NCBI RefSeq assembly: GCF_003605645.1 | Contig: NZ_QVMU01000010.1 | Span: forward strand, 84,774 to 148,773 | DNA length: 64,000 bases | Direction: 5' to 3' | DNA from: Vibrio sinensis | GTDB taxonomy: Bacteria > Pseudomonadota > Gammaproteobacteria > Enterobacterales > Vibrionaceae | In this document: positions 18,514-28,701 of the stretch, in pieces | How positions within the stretch are numbered: the stretch's first letter is position 1 | How the letters are laid out: every line of letters begins with the position of its first letter | Translations under genes and position numbers: made by a program | The notes under the pieces: generated by a model | Seen by the model: only the letters and a program-made list of their open reading frames with translations | Databases searched by the model: none | What the model was told of the DNA's origin: nothing

Positions 18514-19323
18514 CTACGCTTTTAAAGCGGATTGAGTGAAGACTTGTTTATCTTCCCAACGAAGCATGGTTAAGTGCCCACCCCAGACGCAGCCAGTATC
18601 TAAGCCGATAATTTCATTTCCAATGTGCCCCTGTAAAGCAGCCCAGTGACCAAATAAAATCGGCTTTTCAAATTGGACTCTATTCGCCAACTTGAACCAT
18701 GGAACGAGATCGTGTTCAGACACTTCTTCCGGTGGCAGTTTGCACTCCATATCGAGTCTGCCATCAAGAAAGCAAAATCGCATACGGGTGTAGGCATTAA
18801 TGATATAGCGAAGTCGATCGATCCCTAAAAGATCATTGCTCCAGTAGTCCGGAGTGTTGCTGTACATATTTTCTAATAGCCAAGGAAATTGATCACTTTG
18901 CAGCACTAGCTCAACTTCTTTGGCGCACGCTCTTGCTGTGAGTAGATCCCACTGAGGAGAAATACCAGCATGGCACATAACGAACTCTTGATGTTCAGCA
19001 AGAAGAGGTTGGGAGCGGAGCCACTGTAGTAGTTCGTCACGATCTATCGCTTCGAAAATCGGGGCGGTTTTATCTTTACCTTTAATACTTTTAAAGCCAA
19101 GACCAACCGCTAACAAGTGGAGATCATGGTTACCTAAAACAACCTGAACACAGTCACCTAATGACTTTAGATAACGCAGTGTTTCCAATGATTTTGGTCC
19201 GCGAGCAACGAGATCTCCAGCAATCCAAAGTTGATCATTTTCTGGGGAAAATGAGACACGCTCAAGTAATTGTAGAAGCTCATCTAAGCAGCCTTGAATA
19301 TCACCAACAATGTAAGTAGACAC
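18514..19323 (-). CDS. apaH: Diadenosine tetraphosphatase (symmetrical)
   Basis: The 269-residue metallophosphatase hydrolyses Ap4A to two ADP and can remove Np4-type RNA caps. PPP-family motifs are GDIQG (7-11), GDLVARGPKS and GNHDLH. The first motif has Gln where the E. coli enzyme has His (GDVHG), a variant I recall from other ApaH proteins. The start codon is GTG. It is the last gene of lptD-surA-pdxA-rsmA-apaG-apaH, 23 bases after apaG. Confidence 0.96.
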   Translation of the reverse strand: MSTYIVGDIQGCLDELLQLLERVSFSPENDQLWIAGDLVARGPKSLETLRYLKSLGDCVQVVLGNHDLHLLAVGLGFKSIKGKDKTAPIFEAIDRDELLQWLRSQPLLAEHQEFVMCHAGISPQWDLLTARACAKEVELVLQSDQFPWLLENMYSNTPDYWSNDLLGIDRLRYIINAYTRMRFCFLDGRLDMECKLPPEEVSEHDLVPWFKLANRVQFEKPILFGHWAALQGHIGNEIIGLDTGCVWGGHLTMLRWEDKQVFTQSALKA

Positions 19324-19346
19324 GGTTTCTCTCTATAAAATAAAGG

Positions 19347-19724
19347 TCAGTTTAAGATGTTTGGTATCGCTAAACGAAAAGGAGCGATTTCTGCCGTGAA
19401 TTCTTTCCCTTGTTCATCAAGAAGTGTGTAATGCCCCTGCATGACTCCAACGGGAGTTTCAATCGCAGTACCACTGCTATAGGTATACTCTTCGTGACTA
19501 GGAATAAGAGGTTGTTGACCAACAACACCATCACCTTCTATGGTGAGTTGTTTGCCATTTGCATCTGTGATGATCCAGTTACGACTCATTAACTGTACTG
19601 ATTGAGTACTGAGATTTTTGACTGTCACGAGATAAGCAAACACATAGCGGTTTGCATTTGGTTGGGATTGATCGGGGATGTACTTACTGTGGACCTGAAC
19701 TTTGATACAAGGCTTCGAATCCAT
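19347..19724 (-). CDS. apaG: ApaG (Co2+/Mg2+ efflux-associated) protein
   Basis: A 125-residue single-domain ApaG protein with the fibronectin-type-III-like beta fold. It opens with [17 protein letters not shown], followed by the conserved [24 protein letters not shown] and MQGHYTL stretches. It is linked genetically to divalent cation tolerance, but its biochemical role is unclear. It lies between rsmA and apaH in the operon. Confidence 0.95.
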   Translation of the reverse strand: MDSKPCIKVQVHSKYIPDQSQPNANRYVFAYLVTVKNLSTQSVQLMSRNWIITDANGKQLTIEGDGVVGQQPLIPSHEEYTYSSGTAIETPVGVMQGHYTLLDEQGKEFTAEIAPFRLAIPNILN

Positions 19725-19763
19725 GTAAACTCCTGTGTAAAGTCAGAGGGGGTATTCAATGAT

Positions 19764-19798
19764 AATAGGTTTGCAATCCAAGAAACTGCAAACCTATT
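19764..19798. other. Perfect 12-bp hairpin inside the lptD-apaH operon
   Basis: AATAGGTTTGCA and TGCAAACCTATT are exact complements separated by 11 bases, between rsmA and apaG. No strong T tract follows on the minus strand, so it looks like an mRNA-stabilising or processing stem rather than a full terminator. Confidence 0.6.
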
Positions 19799-19808
19799 GT
19801 TGAAAGAG

Positions 19809-20615
19809 TTACTTGTGGTTAGCGTCTAGCCAGTTAGCCATAGCAACAAATTGCTGCAAGGTTAAGTTTTCAGGACGCAGCGTTGGATTAATACCAAGCT
19901 CGATTAAAGTCTCTTCATTCATCAGTGCTTTAAAACAGTTTCTTACTGTTTTACGACGCTGGTTGAAGCCTTCACGACACACGCGCTCTAACCATTTAAT
20001 GTCAGTTGCAGGGTACGGTAGTTCTTCATAAGGCATTAGGCGTACAACCGCAGAGTCCACTTTTGGTGGCGGAATAAATGCAGTTGGTGGGACTTCAAGT
20101 ACCGGTACGACTTTACAAAAGTACTGTGCCATAACGGTTAGACGACCATATGCTTTGCTGCCTGGGCCTGCCGCTAGACGATTAACCACTTCTTTTTGTA
20201 GCATAAAGTGCATGTCTTGGATGTCTTTATGGAACTCAAATAAGTGGAACATTAGTGGCGTTGAAATGTTATACGGTAGATTACCGAAGATTCGCAACTT
20301 GTTGTTTGGTTTTACAAGTTGAGAAAAATCGAAACGCATAGCATCACCCTCATGAATAGTCAGTTTGTCTGCTAATTCAGGGTGGTTGCGTAAACGCTCT
20401 GCAAGATCTCGGTCAAGTTCAATAACGGTAAACTTATCAACTTCGCGGCCTACAGGCTCAGTGATCGCACCCAAACCCGGGCCAATCTCAACGAGGTTTT
20501 GTCCTGGTCTTGGGTTAATTGCAGAGACGATTCCATCAATAATATAGGGATCATGTAAGAAGTTTTGGCCAAAACGCTTACGCGCTTTGTGTCCTAAGTG
20601 GACATCATTTCTCAT
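19809..20615 (-). CDS. rsmA: 16S rRNA dimethyladenosine transferase
   Basis: This 268-residue enzyme (KsgA) dimethylates two adjacent adenosines near the 3' end of 16S rRNA, using S-adenosylmethionine, late in 30S assembly. The start [20 protein letters not shown] at 20615 gives the normal family length; the upstream extension is rejected. Motifs are [10 protein letters not shown] (near 44-52) for SAM binding and NLPY (112-115) for catalysis. The operon order pdxA-rsmA-apaG-apaH is the standard one. It is also named ksgA; loss gives kasugamycin resistance in E. coli. Confidence 0.97.
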   Translation of the reverse strand: MRNDVHLGHKARKRFGQNFLHDPYIIDGIVSAINPRPGQNLVEIGPGLGAITEPVGREVDKFTVIELDRDLAERLRNHPELADKLTIHEGDAMRFDFSQLVKPNNKLRIFGNLPYNISTPLMFHLFEFHKDIQDMHFMLQKEVVNRLAAGPGSKAYGRLTVMAQYFCKVVPVLEVPPTAFIPPPKVDSAVVRLMPYEELPYPATDIKWLERVCREGFNQRRKTVRNCFKALMNEETLIELGINPTLRPENLTLQQFVAMANWLDANHK

Positions 20616-20705
20616 AATATTCTCAAAGTTAAATAGCCCAACCATCAAAGTTAAAGTAGAAGCGCTCATCTCCAAAAAGAGAGATTACTTTCGCAATACC
20701 TTAAC

Positions 20706-21707
20706 TTACTGGGTGGTATTAGTTTTCTTGTCGACAAGCTCAATCGCGTGAGCAAGCGCCGTTTTAAAGCTCCCTGTATCCGCACTGCCTGTTCCTGCCA
20801 GATCGAGCGCGGTGCCGTGATCAACGGAAGTCCTAATAAACGGTAGACCTAAGGTAATATTAACCGAACGTCCAAAACCTTTATATTTCAATACAGGAAG
20901 TACCTGATCGTGGTACATCCCTAAAACGGCATCAGCTTGCTGGAGATACTTCTCGTTAAAAATCGTATCGGCGGGTAATGGGCCGATAAGATTGATGCCT
21001 TTTTCTTGGCGGATCTTATTTAGAGTCGGGGTTATCGTTTCGATTTCCTCTCTACCTAAGCAGCCATCTTCACCTGCATGAGGGTTTAATCCACAAACAT
21101 AGATAACCGGTTCTGGAATAGCAAATTTTTCAACCAGATCGGCATGTAATATGTCGATGATACTCTCTAAGCGTTCTGCTGTGACGGCTTTAGATACATA
21201 CGCCAATGGAATATGTGTCGTGGCCAAGGCAACTCTTAAGCCAGTCGTTGCAAGCATCATGACAACTAAAGGGGTATTTGATTTTTCCGCAAAAAACTCA
21301 GTGTGGCCGCTAAAAGCGACACCTGCGCGGTTAATTACCCCTTTGTGTACAGGGCCGGTGACAATAGCATCAAATTCACCATTCATACAGCCTAAAGCGG
21401 CTCTTTCTAGTGTTTTTAATACATAATGACCATTCGTTTCATCAAGTACGCCAGCAACCACTGGACTCGTTGTTGCAATATGATCAACGACCAAAGAACC
21501 TGCTTGTTGAGAGCGAGGCGCAGCGTTTGGTTCATAATCAATCAATTGAACGCTAATGCCCAATTGTTGTGCCCGTTGTTCAAGCATCATTTTATCAGCA
21601 CAGATAACCAGTTGATGGCTCCAATCTTCTTTAGATAGAGCAAGTACGAGATCTGGGCCAATTCCCGCTGGTTCCCCAGCGGTAATGACGATTTTCTTAA
21701 TTGGCAT
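20706..21707 (-). CDS. pdxA: 4-hydroxythreonine-4-phosphate dehydrogenase
   Basis: A 333-residue NAD-dependent enzyme of pyridoxal phosphate synthesis. Visible motifs are [12 protein letters not shown] at the N-terminus, [31 protein letters not shown] and [18 protein letters not shown], which carry the substrate and metal ligands. Three ATG codons stand in a row inside the end of surA; the third (21707) is eight bases from AAGGA and gives MPIKKIVIT. The reading frame overlaps the surA stop by 11 bases, so translation is probably coupled. Confidence 0.96.
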   Translation of the reverse strand: MPIKKIVITAGEPAGIGPDLVLALSKEDWSHQLVICADKMMLEQRAQQLGISVQLIDYEPNAAPRSQQAGSLVVDHIATTSPVVAGVLDETNGHYVLKTLERAALGCMNGEFDAIVTGPVHKGVINRAGVAFSGHTEFFAEKSNTPLVVMMLATTGLRVALATTHIPLAYVSKAVTAERLESIIDILHADLVEKFAIPEPVIYVCGLNPHAGEDGCLGREEIETITPTLNKIRQEKGINLIGPLPADTIFNEKYLQQADAVLGMYHDQVLPVLKYKGFGRSVNITLGLPFIRTSVDHGTALDLAGTGSADTGSFKTALAHAIELVDKKTNTTQ

Positions 21708-22992
21708 CATCATTGTCCTTAATGACTTCAACGAAAGCTGCCGCTCTAATTTCTTGTAGCCAAGCACTGGTTTCTTCATTGAATTTACGGTTGAAGATAA
21801 TTCGGTATGCTTTGTTTTTCAGCGCTGCATCGGTTCTATCCACTTCGCGGCGATCAAGAACTTCAACAATGTGCCAACCATGTACGGTTTTGAATGGCTC
21901 ACTGATTTTACCGACAGGTAATGTATCGATTTGATGTTTAAATTCAGGAACGTAAAGATCAGATGTTTGGAAACCTAGCTCACCATTTTGAGCAGCAGAG
22001 CCTGGATCTTGGCTGTATTTTTGAGCCAATTCGCCAAAGGTTGCTTCACCAGCATTGATTTCACGAGTGATTTCTTGAAGCTCTTTCTTTACACCGTCAT
22101 CACTTAAAATGACGGTCGGCTTAATCAGGATATGGCGAGCATTCACTTCAGTTACAGCAACGGTTTCTAGGCCTTTTACGTCTTCAATTTTCAGAATATG
22201 GAAACCAACACCACTGCGGAATGGCCCAATGATGCTGCCTTTATTTTGTAGACCAATTTGGTCCGCAAAAATAGTTGGCATTTCTTCTTTTTGCATCCAG
22301 CCCCAATCACCACCTTGCAGTGCTTTAGGTCCTTTTGAGTAGGTATAGGCTAAAGCACTGAAGTCTTCACCATCTTTTAAGCGTTTAACCAGTTCATTAG
22401 CTTGCGCCTCAACTTTACTTTTATCTTCGCCATCATCTAAACGCAGCTGAATATGACCAATGTGGTATTGAACTGTAGCACCACTTTCTTGTGCCAAAAT
22501 GTTCGCTAAGTTATCAACTTCTGATGGAAGTATATTGATACGTCGACGAACCAAAGCATTGCGAGCCTCACTAACGGCAATCTCTTTACGAATTTGCTCG
22601 CGGAATTCAGGGTAGCTTAATCCTTGAGCAGATAATGCTGAGATCAACTGTTCAACAGTTTGGTTGTTATTCTTAGCAATCTCTTCGATTGCTGCATTAA
22701 GACGAGCATCATCAATACGAACGCCAATACGTTGAGCTTCTTGCTGTTGAATTGCATCTAAGATGAGCTTTTCTGTGACTTGATCTTTCAATATCTTGTC
22801 ATCAGGTAACGCTTGGCCGTTTTTTTGCGCATTTGCTTTTAGCGTTTTCATTGCGGTATTAATGTCGCTTTGTAACACAACACCTTCATTAACAATAACT
22901 GCTACATTATCCATTGCTACTGGCGCGGCTTGCGCAGCACTAAAATGACATGCTGCAATAAGAGCGAGTAATGTTTGTTTCCACAGTTTCAT
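21697..22992 (-). CDS. surA: Periplasmic chaperone and peptidyl-prolyl isomerase SurA
   Basis: The 431-residue protein starts at [22 protein letters not shown], a signal peptide, with AGGAC upstream; a start six codons earlier is less likely. After an N-terminal chaperone segment come two parvulin domains (about 170-270 and 280-385), marked by [16 protein letters not shown] and [16 protein letters not shown]. SurA escorts outer-membrane beta-barrels, including LptD, to the Bam complex. Its place right after lptD makes functional sense. Confidence 0.96.
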   Translation of the reverse strand: MKLWKQTLLALIAACHFSAAQAAPVAMDNVAVIVNEGVVLQSDINTAMKTLKANAQKNGQALPDDKILKDQVTEKLILDAIQQQEAQRIGVRIDDARLNAAIEEIAKNNNQTVEQLISALSAQGLSYPEFREQIRKEIAVSEARNALVRRRINILPSEVDNLANILAQESGATVQYHIGHIQLRLDDGEDKSKVEAQANELVKRLKDGEDFSALAYTYSKGPKALQGGDWGWMQKEEMPTIFADQIGLQNKGSIIGPFRSGVGFHILKIEDVKGLETVAVTEVNARHILIKPTVILSDDGVKKELQEITREINAGEATFGELAQKYSQDPGSAAQNGELGFQTSDLYVPEFKHQIDTLPVGKISEPFKTVHGWHIVEVLDRREVDRTDAALKNKAYRIIFNRKFNEETSAWLQEIRAAAFVEVIKDNDDAN

Positions 22993-23042
22993 TTGTAGTC
23001 CTATTGACATCAGTGCCAGCTAATTCCTTAGCTGGCCAGTAA

Positions 23043-25382
23043 TTAGTTATTTAAGAAAAATGGTCGGCCGTAGCCTAAAGAGTTACCAGCATCGTCTAGG
23101 CCACTCATACCTGAGCCTGCACCAATTGATGTGCCAAAACCAACGATACCAAAGTTCACCGTAAAGTTGTTTTCGTATTCAGGATTTGGTGGTGTTTCTA
23201 GCAAGCCATTTCCTTTCAGTTGGTTACTGAATGTAAAACCAATATACCAACAATCAGAGGTGTAATTGATGCGAGCTAGCCATTCCAATGCTTCATCGGT
23301 CGTTAGATCATAGAAGTATTGCGCTCCGCCATCCCAATTACGGTTGAAGCGATAACCTGCCAGTATACCGGCCTGTGAAATACCATCTTTGGTAATTGAA
23401 TCGGTATTAAAGTCTACCGTGTCATCCAAGTATTCTTTCGACACATAACGATAGTTACCTTGAACATAACCGCCGTTAAATCTGTATTCCAAGGTGCTGT
23501 TACCTAGCTGCATTTCCTTAGAGTCGATATCGTATTGAACTCCACCGTGATAGAAAAGATAGTCATTAAAGTTGAAATCCATTTCTACCGCCCAAGCGGA
23601 ATAGTTCGATTGATCTGACTGAAGTGAGCCAGTATTGACATTACTCAGTTCATTATTTTTTAGATCTTTGTTGAGGTAGAAAATCTGCCCGAAGGAAATA
23701 TTGAGTCGCTCTTTGAAGTCATCATCAAAGAAACGAGTCGATGCCCCATAGCTAAATTGATTTGCCGCCGCGATTTTATCTACACCACTGTATTTTCTGC
23801 TACGAAATAGACCATAGTAGTCAGTTTGTAATAGTGTCGTGTCGTAGTCGCCAATCATGTCTTGGTTTTCACTTGGCACATACACATACTGAAGTTGTGG
23901 TTCAAGGGTTTGTGTGTAATTGTCAAAAATTGTGGTGTCACGTTCGAGAACTAGCCCGGCATGGCTGCGAAATTCAGGAATAACACGCGTAACACTTTCC
24001 TCTAATTTACTGTCCGTAACACCCGATAAATCTTGTTGGTAGTAGGTACCCAGTAAACGTGCCTCTGTCGTCCACGTTCCCCACGTGGTGCCAATCGGTA
24101 CGGTAAAGCCAGGTTCTACGTGTAAACGTGTTGCTGATGGTTTACCCGGTGCATCAGTATCAAAGTGTGAGATATGGCTGACGACATCAAAGTTAAGATA
24201 GCGCATCACTTCTGGCGCATAGTAGTTAAACGATACTTGCGGTAGTAAGCGATATGGTAAGTTGTTAGTGGCCGTTAATACTTGGAAGTCTCGCACTAAT
24301 AGCGAGGTATCCCAGTTTTCAGAACGATAGGTTGCGCGCCCCTCTTGTAGTAACTGTCCATCTTCTTGATTACCAATACCAGAGTCCATATCGTTGAAAT
24401 AACGAATATCACTCACTTTTGAGTAATCAATATCAAACTTCCACACTTGATTGAAAATACCACTGTGCGTGTATTGGAAACCCCAGCGGTCACCAAGTTC
24501 TGGATTCTTTTTATCGTCAGGCAGGTATTCCGACTTAATTTGACCGTGACCAAAATCGCTTAAATAACGGAATGTACTATCAAGTTGAGTTCCCCGTTTT
24601 TCCATATAGCGGAATGTGGTTTCAAGATCATAGTTAGGAGCGATGTTCCAATAGATAGGCACATCCAGCTCAAAACCATCGCTCGAACCATAAGATACGG
24701 TTGGGTATAGGAAACCTGTTTTACGCGTATCACCAATAGGTACCGTCAAAAATGGCAAATAGAAAATAGGCACATTTAGGACTTCAAAACGTGGGTTATA
24801 GAAGGTGGCTTCATCATCGTTTTGGTCAATGTCGATACTAGAGGCTCTCATACGCCATGCATTATCGCCCACTGGACATGAGGTGATCGTACCGTCTTCA
24901 ACTTCATAGACTGCTTTGCCCGTTTTAGAAATATAAACAGCTTCGCCTCTACCAGGTTCACAAAGGAACTGGTATTTGGTATTTTCTAGCGTGACTTCAT
25001 CGGTGTTTAAGTTATTTGTTGCTTTGTCAGAAATGGTTTTCAATTCACCATCACTGAACGTAACATTACCCTCGGCAACTGCGATGTTTTCTTTTTCGTG
25101 CAGAGTTACCTTATCCGCAATCATGCGTTTTTTGCCTTGCGTAACGACGACATTACCTTTGTAATTCGCTTTGTCGCCATTGACGGCTTCTAGGCTGTCG
25201 GCTTCGATATTAATAGGCTCTTGATTTGGATTCTCTGATTCAGGTTCATTGATCAAGCATTGGTCGATAGGTGGCAACTTAGGCTCACTATCGTGGGTCA
25301 TTGTTTCTTGAGCTAGAGTCTGAGGCGCAAAGAACACAGCACTAATGGAAACGGCTAACAAGGTACGGGGGAAACGTAACAT
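23043..25382 (-). CDS. lptD: LPS-assembly protein LptD
   Basis: A 779-residue outer-membrane protein that, with LptE, inserts lipopolysaccharide into the outer leaflet. It has a signal peptide ([17 protein letters not shown]), a periplasmic OstA jelly-roll (about 55-175, with [20 protein letters not shown]) and a large beta-barrel rich in aromatic strands to the end. Four Cys (two N-terminal near 42 and 140, others near 167 and 728) fit the disulfide pattern of the family, although the exact pairing cannot be read. It heads the lptD-surA-pdxA-rsmA-apaG-apaH operon and is divergent from djlA. Confidence 0.96.
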   Translation of the reverse strand: MLRFPRTLLAVSISAVFFAPQTLAQETMTHDSEPKLPPIDQCLINEPESENPNQEPINIEADSLEAVNGDKANYKGNVVVTQGKKRMIADKVTLHEKENIAVAEGNVTFSDGELKTISDKATNNLNTDEVTLENTKYQFLCEPGRGEAVYISKTGKAVYEVEDGTITSCPVGDNAWRMRASSIDIDQNDDEATFYNPRFEVLNVPIFYLPFLTVPIGDTRKTGFLYPTVSYGSSDGFELDVPIYWNIAPNYDLETTFRYMEKRGTQLDSTFRYLSDFGHGQIKSEYLPDDKKNPELGDRWGFQYTHSGIFNQVWKFDIDYSKVSDIRYFNDMDSGIGNQEDGQLLQEGRATYRSENWDTSLLVRDFQVLTATNNLPYRLLPQVSFNYYAPEVMRYLNFDVVSHISHFDTDAPGKPSATRLHVEPGFTVPIGTTWGTWTTEARLLGTYYQQDLSGVTDSKLEESVTRVIPEFRSHAGLVLERDTTIFDNYTQTLEPQLQYVYVPSENQDMIGDYDTTLLQTDYYGLFRSRKYSGVDKIAAANQFSYGASTRFFDDDFKERLNISFGQIFYLNKDLKNNELSNVNTGSLQSDQSNYSAWAVEMDFNFNDYLFYHGGVQYDIDSKEMQLGNSTLEYRFNGGYVQGNYRYVSKEYLDDTVDFNTDSITKDGISQAGILAGYRFNRNWDGGAQYFYDLTTDEALEWLARINYTSDCWYIGFTFSNQLKGNGLLETPPNPEYENNFTVNFGIVGFGTSIGAGSGMSGLDDAGNSLGYGRPFFLNN

Positions 25383-25530
25383 CGAGTTTTACTATCCTGT
25401 TGAACTTGATATATCCGGTGAATAGACAACCGAATGTAAAATAAAACGGACTTTATCATAAAGGAAATTAAAGCGTCCGGCACTATCAGACCGCTTTACG
25501 ATGAAAAAATTCAGAGATTGAGAGCACATA

Positions 25531-26370
25531 ATGCGTATTTTTGGCAAAATCCTAGGCACATTTTTCGGTTACCTGTTCGGTGGGCCCTTTGGTGCTGTAT
25601 TTGGTCTATTTCTTGGCCACCAGTTTGATAGAGCTCGTCGATTGAGTCGGGCTGGCTTTAGAACGAGTGCTTTTGGCTCGGGTCCGAACCCACGTGAACG
25701 ACAAGCTGAATTTTTTAAAGCAGCGTTTTCGGTAATGGGACACCTGGCAAAAGTGAATGGTCAGGTCACAAAAGAAGAGATTTTGCTGGCTAGCGATATG
25801 ATGGATCGCATGGGCCTGCATGGTGAGCAGCGTGCCGCTGCACAAGACGCATTCCGTGTAGGTAAAGAAGCAGATTTTCCTTTAGATGAAGTGCTTGAAC
25901 GAGTGCGTATTTCTGCTGGTGATCGTTTTGATTTACTGCAGTTTTTCTTGGAACTGCAAATTTCAGGGGCTTTCGCCGATGGTAGTTTGCACTCGAGCGA
26001 ACGAGAAATGCTGCACCGTATTGCAACTAGACTTGGTTTCTCTATCCAGCAATTAGAACAGCGTTTACGTATGCAAGAAGCGGCATTTCGTTTCCAACAG
26101 AGCGGTTTCAAACAGGGCGGTTACCAAGGCGATTGGCAACAAGCTTCTTCTGCTAGCCAGTTAAGCGATGCTTATAAAGTACTGGGTGTGGATGAAAACG
26201 CAGAAGCGAAAGAAGTCAAACGAGCGCACCGTAAATTGATGAATGAACACCATCCAGACAAATTGATGGCAAAAGGCTTACCACCTGAAATGATGAACGT
26301 GGCAAAAGAAAAATCACAAGAAATTCAAAATGCTTATGATTTAATTAAAAAATCCAAAGGATTTAAGTAA
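25531..26370 (+). CDS. djlA: Co-chaperone DjlA
   Basis: The 279-residue protein has one N-terminal membrane segment with Gly repeats (FGKILGTFFGYLFGGPFGAV), a TerB-like helical middle part (about 55-185), and a C-terminal J domain from about 208, with the HPD motif at 241-243. It stimulates DnaK at the inner membrane and is linked to envelope stress and capsule signalling in E. coli. It is divergent from lptD, the conserved arrangement, and converges on ridA. Confidence 0.95.
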   Translation: MRIFGKILGTFFGYLFGGPFGAVFGLFLGHQFDRARRLSRAGFRTSAFGSGPNPRERQAEFFKAAFSVMGHLAKVNGQVTKEEILLASDMMDRMGLHGEQRAAAQDAFRVGKEADFPLDEVLERVRISAGDRFDLLQFFLELQISGAFADGSLHSSEREMLHRIATRLGFSIQQLEQRLRMQEAAFRFQQSGFKQGGYQGDWQQASSASQLSDAYKVLGVDENAEAKEVKRAHRKLMNEHHPDKLMAKGLPPEMMNVAKEKSQEIQNAYDLIKKSKGFK

Positions 26371-26439
26371 CGTTTTAGAACGTAATATCATCATATCCCC
26401 ATCGTCGCTTTTAGTTTTTTACGGCATAGGGGATAAAGA

Positions 26440-26463
26440 AAAGGCGAGCTCATGCTCGCCTTT
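26440..26463. terminator. Bidirectional terminator between djlA and ridA
   Basis: Stem GGCGAGC/GCTCGCC with a four-base loop, flanked by AAAA and TTT. Confidence 0.82.
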
Positions 26464-26486
26464 GTACTTTCTTGTCGTAAATAAGA

Positions 26487-26876
26487 TTACTTACGAACTG
26501 CAATCGCTTCGATTTCAATGCCAACATCTTTTGGTAGACGCGCAACTTCAACGCAAGAACGAGCAGGGTAGTTAGCGACTTCATGCTCATCAAAGAAGTT
26601 ACCGTACACTTCGTTGACTGTACCGAAATCATTAAGGTCTTTTACGAATACCGTCATTTTCACAATGTCTTTTACGCTTAAGCCTGATGCTTCTACAACC
26701 GCTTTTACATTATCAAGAGATTGACGTGCTTGAACGGCAATATCAGCTGACACTTCACCCGTCACTGGGTTTACTGGGATTTGGCCAGATGTTAGTACCA
26801 TGTTGCCTAAATCTACGCCTTGAACGTATGGGCCGATCGCTGCAGGAGCTGATTCTGTGTGAAGTACTGTAGTCAT
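26487..26876 (-). CDS. ridA: Reactive enamine/imine deaminase RidA
   Basis: A 129-residue RidA (YjgF) protein that hydrolyses 2-aminoacrylate and related imines released by PLP enzymes such as threonine dehydratase. The key Arg106 lies in NYPARSCVEVARLP, and conserved Glu residues follow in GIEIEAIAV. It forms trimers in the cytoplasm. It lies downstream of pyrBI on the same strand, a linkage also known in enterics, but a terminator after pyrI separates them. Confidence 0.96.
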   Translation of the reverse strand: MTTVLHTESAPAAIGPYVQGVDLGNMVLTSGQIPVNPVTGEVSADIAVQARQSLDNVKAVVEASGLSVKDIVKMTVFVKDLNDFGTVNEVYGNFFDEHEVANYPARSCVEVARLPKDVGIEIEAIAVRK

Positions 26877-26974
26877 TTATATTTCCAATGGTTAAGCAAA
26901 ATAAAGGAATTCAGTTTGCCTTTATCATTACTCAACTTCAACCTGATTGTGATGTGTTAATTGACCTTGAATAG

Positions 26975-27001
26975 AAAACACCCCGCAGAGCGAGGTGTTT
27001 T
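26975..27001 (-). terminator. Terminator after pyrI
   Basis: Stem AAAACACC/GGTGTTTT with an internal CG-CG extension, 40 bases after the pyrI stop. Confidence 0.8.
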
Positions 27002-27041
27002 GAAAGCAATTGAGCATTAGGTTACCAATAACCTAAATGGT

Positions 27042-27503
27042 TTAACGCTCAGTTACGATCTCACGAGAAAAGACTTTTTCACAGTATTTACACTTCAAGC
27101 GAATATCTGAATTTTTTTCAAAAATACGGAAGCTACTTTCAACGGGTTCATTATGTGTGATGCAGTTGGTGTTTGGGCATTCAAAAACGTTATTGATACG
27201 TTCTGGAAGCTCAAGAGCCAACTTCTTAACCACTTGATAATTTTCTATTTGGTTAACCGTTGCATGAGGTGCGTAAAGCGCGAGTTTGCTTGCTTGCTCT
27301 TCATTGATAAACACGTTTTCTATTTTCAGTAGATCTTTGTGCCCTAATGCTGAAGAGGGCAAATTAAGACCAATAGTCACGCGCTGATTTGAATTGTGCA
27401 TATTGAACAGCTTTAAGACCTTGATACCGATTTGAGCTGGGATATGGTCGATAACTGTGCCGTTCTTTATTGCTTCAACTTGTAGTTGTGTTTCTTTAGA
27501 CAT
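27042..27503 (-). CDS. pyrI: Aspartate carbamoyltransferase regulatory chain
   Basis: A 153-residue regulatory subunit that binds CTP and ATP for allosteric control of pyrimidine synthesis. The zinc ligands Cys109, Cys114, Cys138 and Cys141 occupy the same positions as in E. coli PyrI and hold the contact to PyrB. It follows pyrB by 17 bases in the same operon. Confidence 0.97.
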   Translation of the reverse strand: MSKETQLQVEAIKNGTVIDHIPAQIGIKVLKLFNMHNSNQRVTIGLNLPSSALGHKDLLKIENVFINEEQASKLALYAPHATVNQIENYQVVKKLALELPERINNVFECPNTNCITHNEPVESSFRIFEKNSDIRLKCKYCEKVFSREIVTER

Positions 27504-27520
27504 GATAGGTACTCCCTCGC

Positions 27521-28450
27521 TTACAACGTCTCATTAAGAACAAGTGCTAACAGTGCTTCACGAGCATAAACGCCATTACCGGCTTGCTGGAAGAAGTAAG
27601 CGTGTGGTGTGGCATCGACATCGGTTGTGATTTCATCAACACGAGGAAGAGGGTGCAGTACTTTCATATTCTCACGGGCATTTTCTAACATCGACGCCGT
27701 TAAAATGTAAGCAGATTTGATGTGGGCATATTCAGATTCATCAAAACGCTCTTTTTGAACGCGAGTCATGTAGAGAATGTCCAATTCAGGAATCACACTT
27801 TCCATATCGGTATGTAAGCTATAAGCAATGCCTGCTTCATCAAGCTCTTCACAGATATAGTCTGGCATTGCTAACGCTTCTGGAGCGACAAAGAAAAAGC
27901 GGATGTTGTTAAATTTAGCGAGTGCTTGAGTCAATGAGTGAACGGTGCGTCCGTATTTTAAATCACCGACAAAGGCTACATTGAGATTATCTAGGCGACC
28001 TTGGGTTTCTGCAATCGTGAATAGGTCAAGTAAGGTTTGCGTTGGATGTTGGTTGGCACCGTCACCGGCGTTAATAATTGGTACGCCATTAGAGAATTCA
28101 GAAGCGAGACGAGCAGCGCCTTCTTGAGGGTGGCGCATAACGAATGCATCGACATATGAAGAGATAACTTGCACAGAATCGGACAGTGTCTCCCCTTTGT
28201 TTGCGAGAGAAGTGTTACCACTGTTATCAAAACCAATAACATCGCCACCGATACGCTGGATTGCCGTTTCAAACGACAAACGAGTACGTGTAGACGGTTC
28301 AAAGAAGCAACTTGCAACAACCTTATTCTTAATCAAATTTGGGTTTGGCTCAGCCTTGAGTTGACCCGCTGTTTTGACAATCAATTCCAGCTCTTCACGA
28401 GACAGTTCTGGAATAGAGATGATGTGCTTCTTATAAAGCGTATTTACCAT
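27521..28450 (-). CDS. pyrB: Aspartate carbamoyltransferase catalytic chain
   Basis: This 309-residue enzyme condenses carbamoyl phosphate with aspartate, the committed step of pyrimidine synthesis. It carries the carbamoyl-phosphate loop [15 protein letters not shown] (STRT 53-56), [10 protein letters not shown] and the HPLPRVDEI motif. With PyrI it forms the allosteric dodecamer. An attenuator and a candidate leader peptide lie just upstream, and a sigma-70 promoter stands about 190 bases before the start. Confidence 0.98.
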   Translation of the reverse strand: MVNTLYKKHIISIPELSREELELIVKTAGQLKAEPNPNLIKNKVVASCFFEPSTRTRLSFETAIQRIGGDVIGFDNSGNTSLANKGETLSDSVQVISSYVDAFVMRHPQEGAARLASEFSNGVPIINAGDGANQHPTQTLLDLFTIAETQGRLDNLNVAFVGDLKYGRTVHSLTQALAKFNNIRFFFVAPEALAMPDYICEELDEAGIAYSLHTDMESVIPELDILYMTRVQKERFDESEYAHIKSAYILTASMLENARENMKVLHPLPRVDEITTDVDATPHAYFFQQAGNGVYAREALLALVLNETL

Positions 28451-28483
28451 AATCGTCGTCCCTACCTGAGTGTATTTTAAGCA

Positions 28484-28513
28484 ATAAAAAAGCCCCCCAA
28501 ATTGGGAGGCTTT
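28484..28513 (-). terminator. pyrB attenuator hairpin
   Basis: On the minus strand AAGCCTCCCAA pairs with TTGGGGGGCTT and is followed by TTTTTT, 34 bases before pyrB. It sits in the leader, not behind a gene, so it acts as a transcription attenuator. The pyrimidine-rich stretch just upstream could cause UTP-sensitive pausing. Confidence 0.88.
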
Positions 28514-28604
28514 AAAAATTGGAAGAAATAGAAAAATAACCGGCCAATAAGCAACATAGCTTATTGGTTGTAACGTGCATCGTAGAATAACAATCCCGTG
28601 GCAT
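28512..28604 (-). CDS. pyrL: Candidate pyrB leader peptide (30 residues)
   Basis: The frame opens with ATG at 28604, preceded by GGGGATAGAG, and encodes a 30-residue peptide beginning [11 protein letters not shown] and ending GYFSISSNF. Its TAA stop touches the first bases of the attenuator stem, so a ribosome that keeps up with polymerase would cover the stem, as in E. coli pyrBI. The last codons are U-rich (TAT TTT TCT ATT TCT TCC), placing U-dependent pausing inside the leader. Sequence similarity to E. coli PyrL is not evident, so the call rests on position. Confidence 0.6.
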   Translation of the reverse strand: MPRDCYSTMHVTTNKLCCLLAGYFSISSNF

Positions 28605-28635
28605 TTTTTCTCTATCCCCAGACAAATTGCCGAGC

Positions 28636-28663
28636 ATTATACGCGCTAGATCCCTCAGCGCAA
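28636..28663 (-). promoter_or_regulatory. Promoter of pyrL-pyrB-pyrI
   Basis: Read on the minus strand, TTGCGC and a perfect TATAAT are separated by 16 bases, about 32 bases upstream of the leader-peptide ATG. It starts only about 40 bases past the argF stop. Confidence 0.75.
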
Positions 28664-28701
28664 GCGATTACACTGTGCGTTACGTCACATATGGGTGCTG
28701 A

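Noticed and set aside
18514..19323. ApaH with Gln for His in the first metal motif as an inactive enzyme
   Set aside because: GDxQG is, from memory, common among active ApaH proteins in other gammaproteobacteria.
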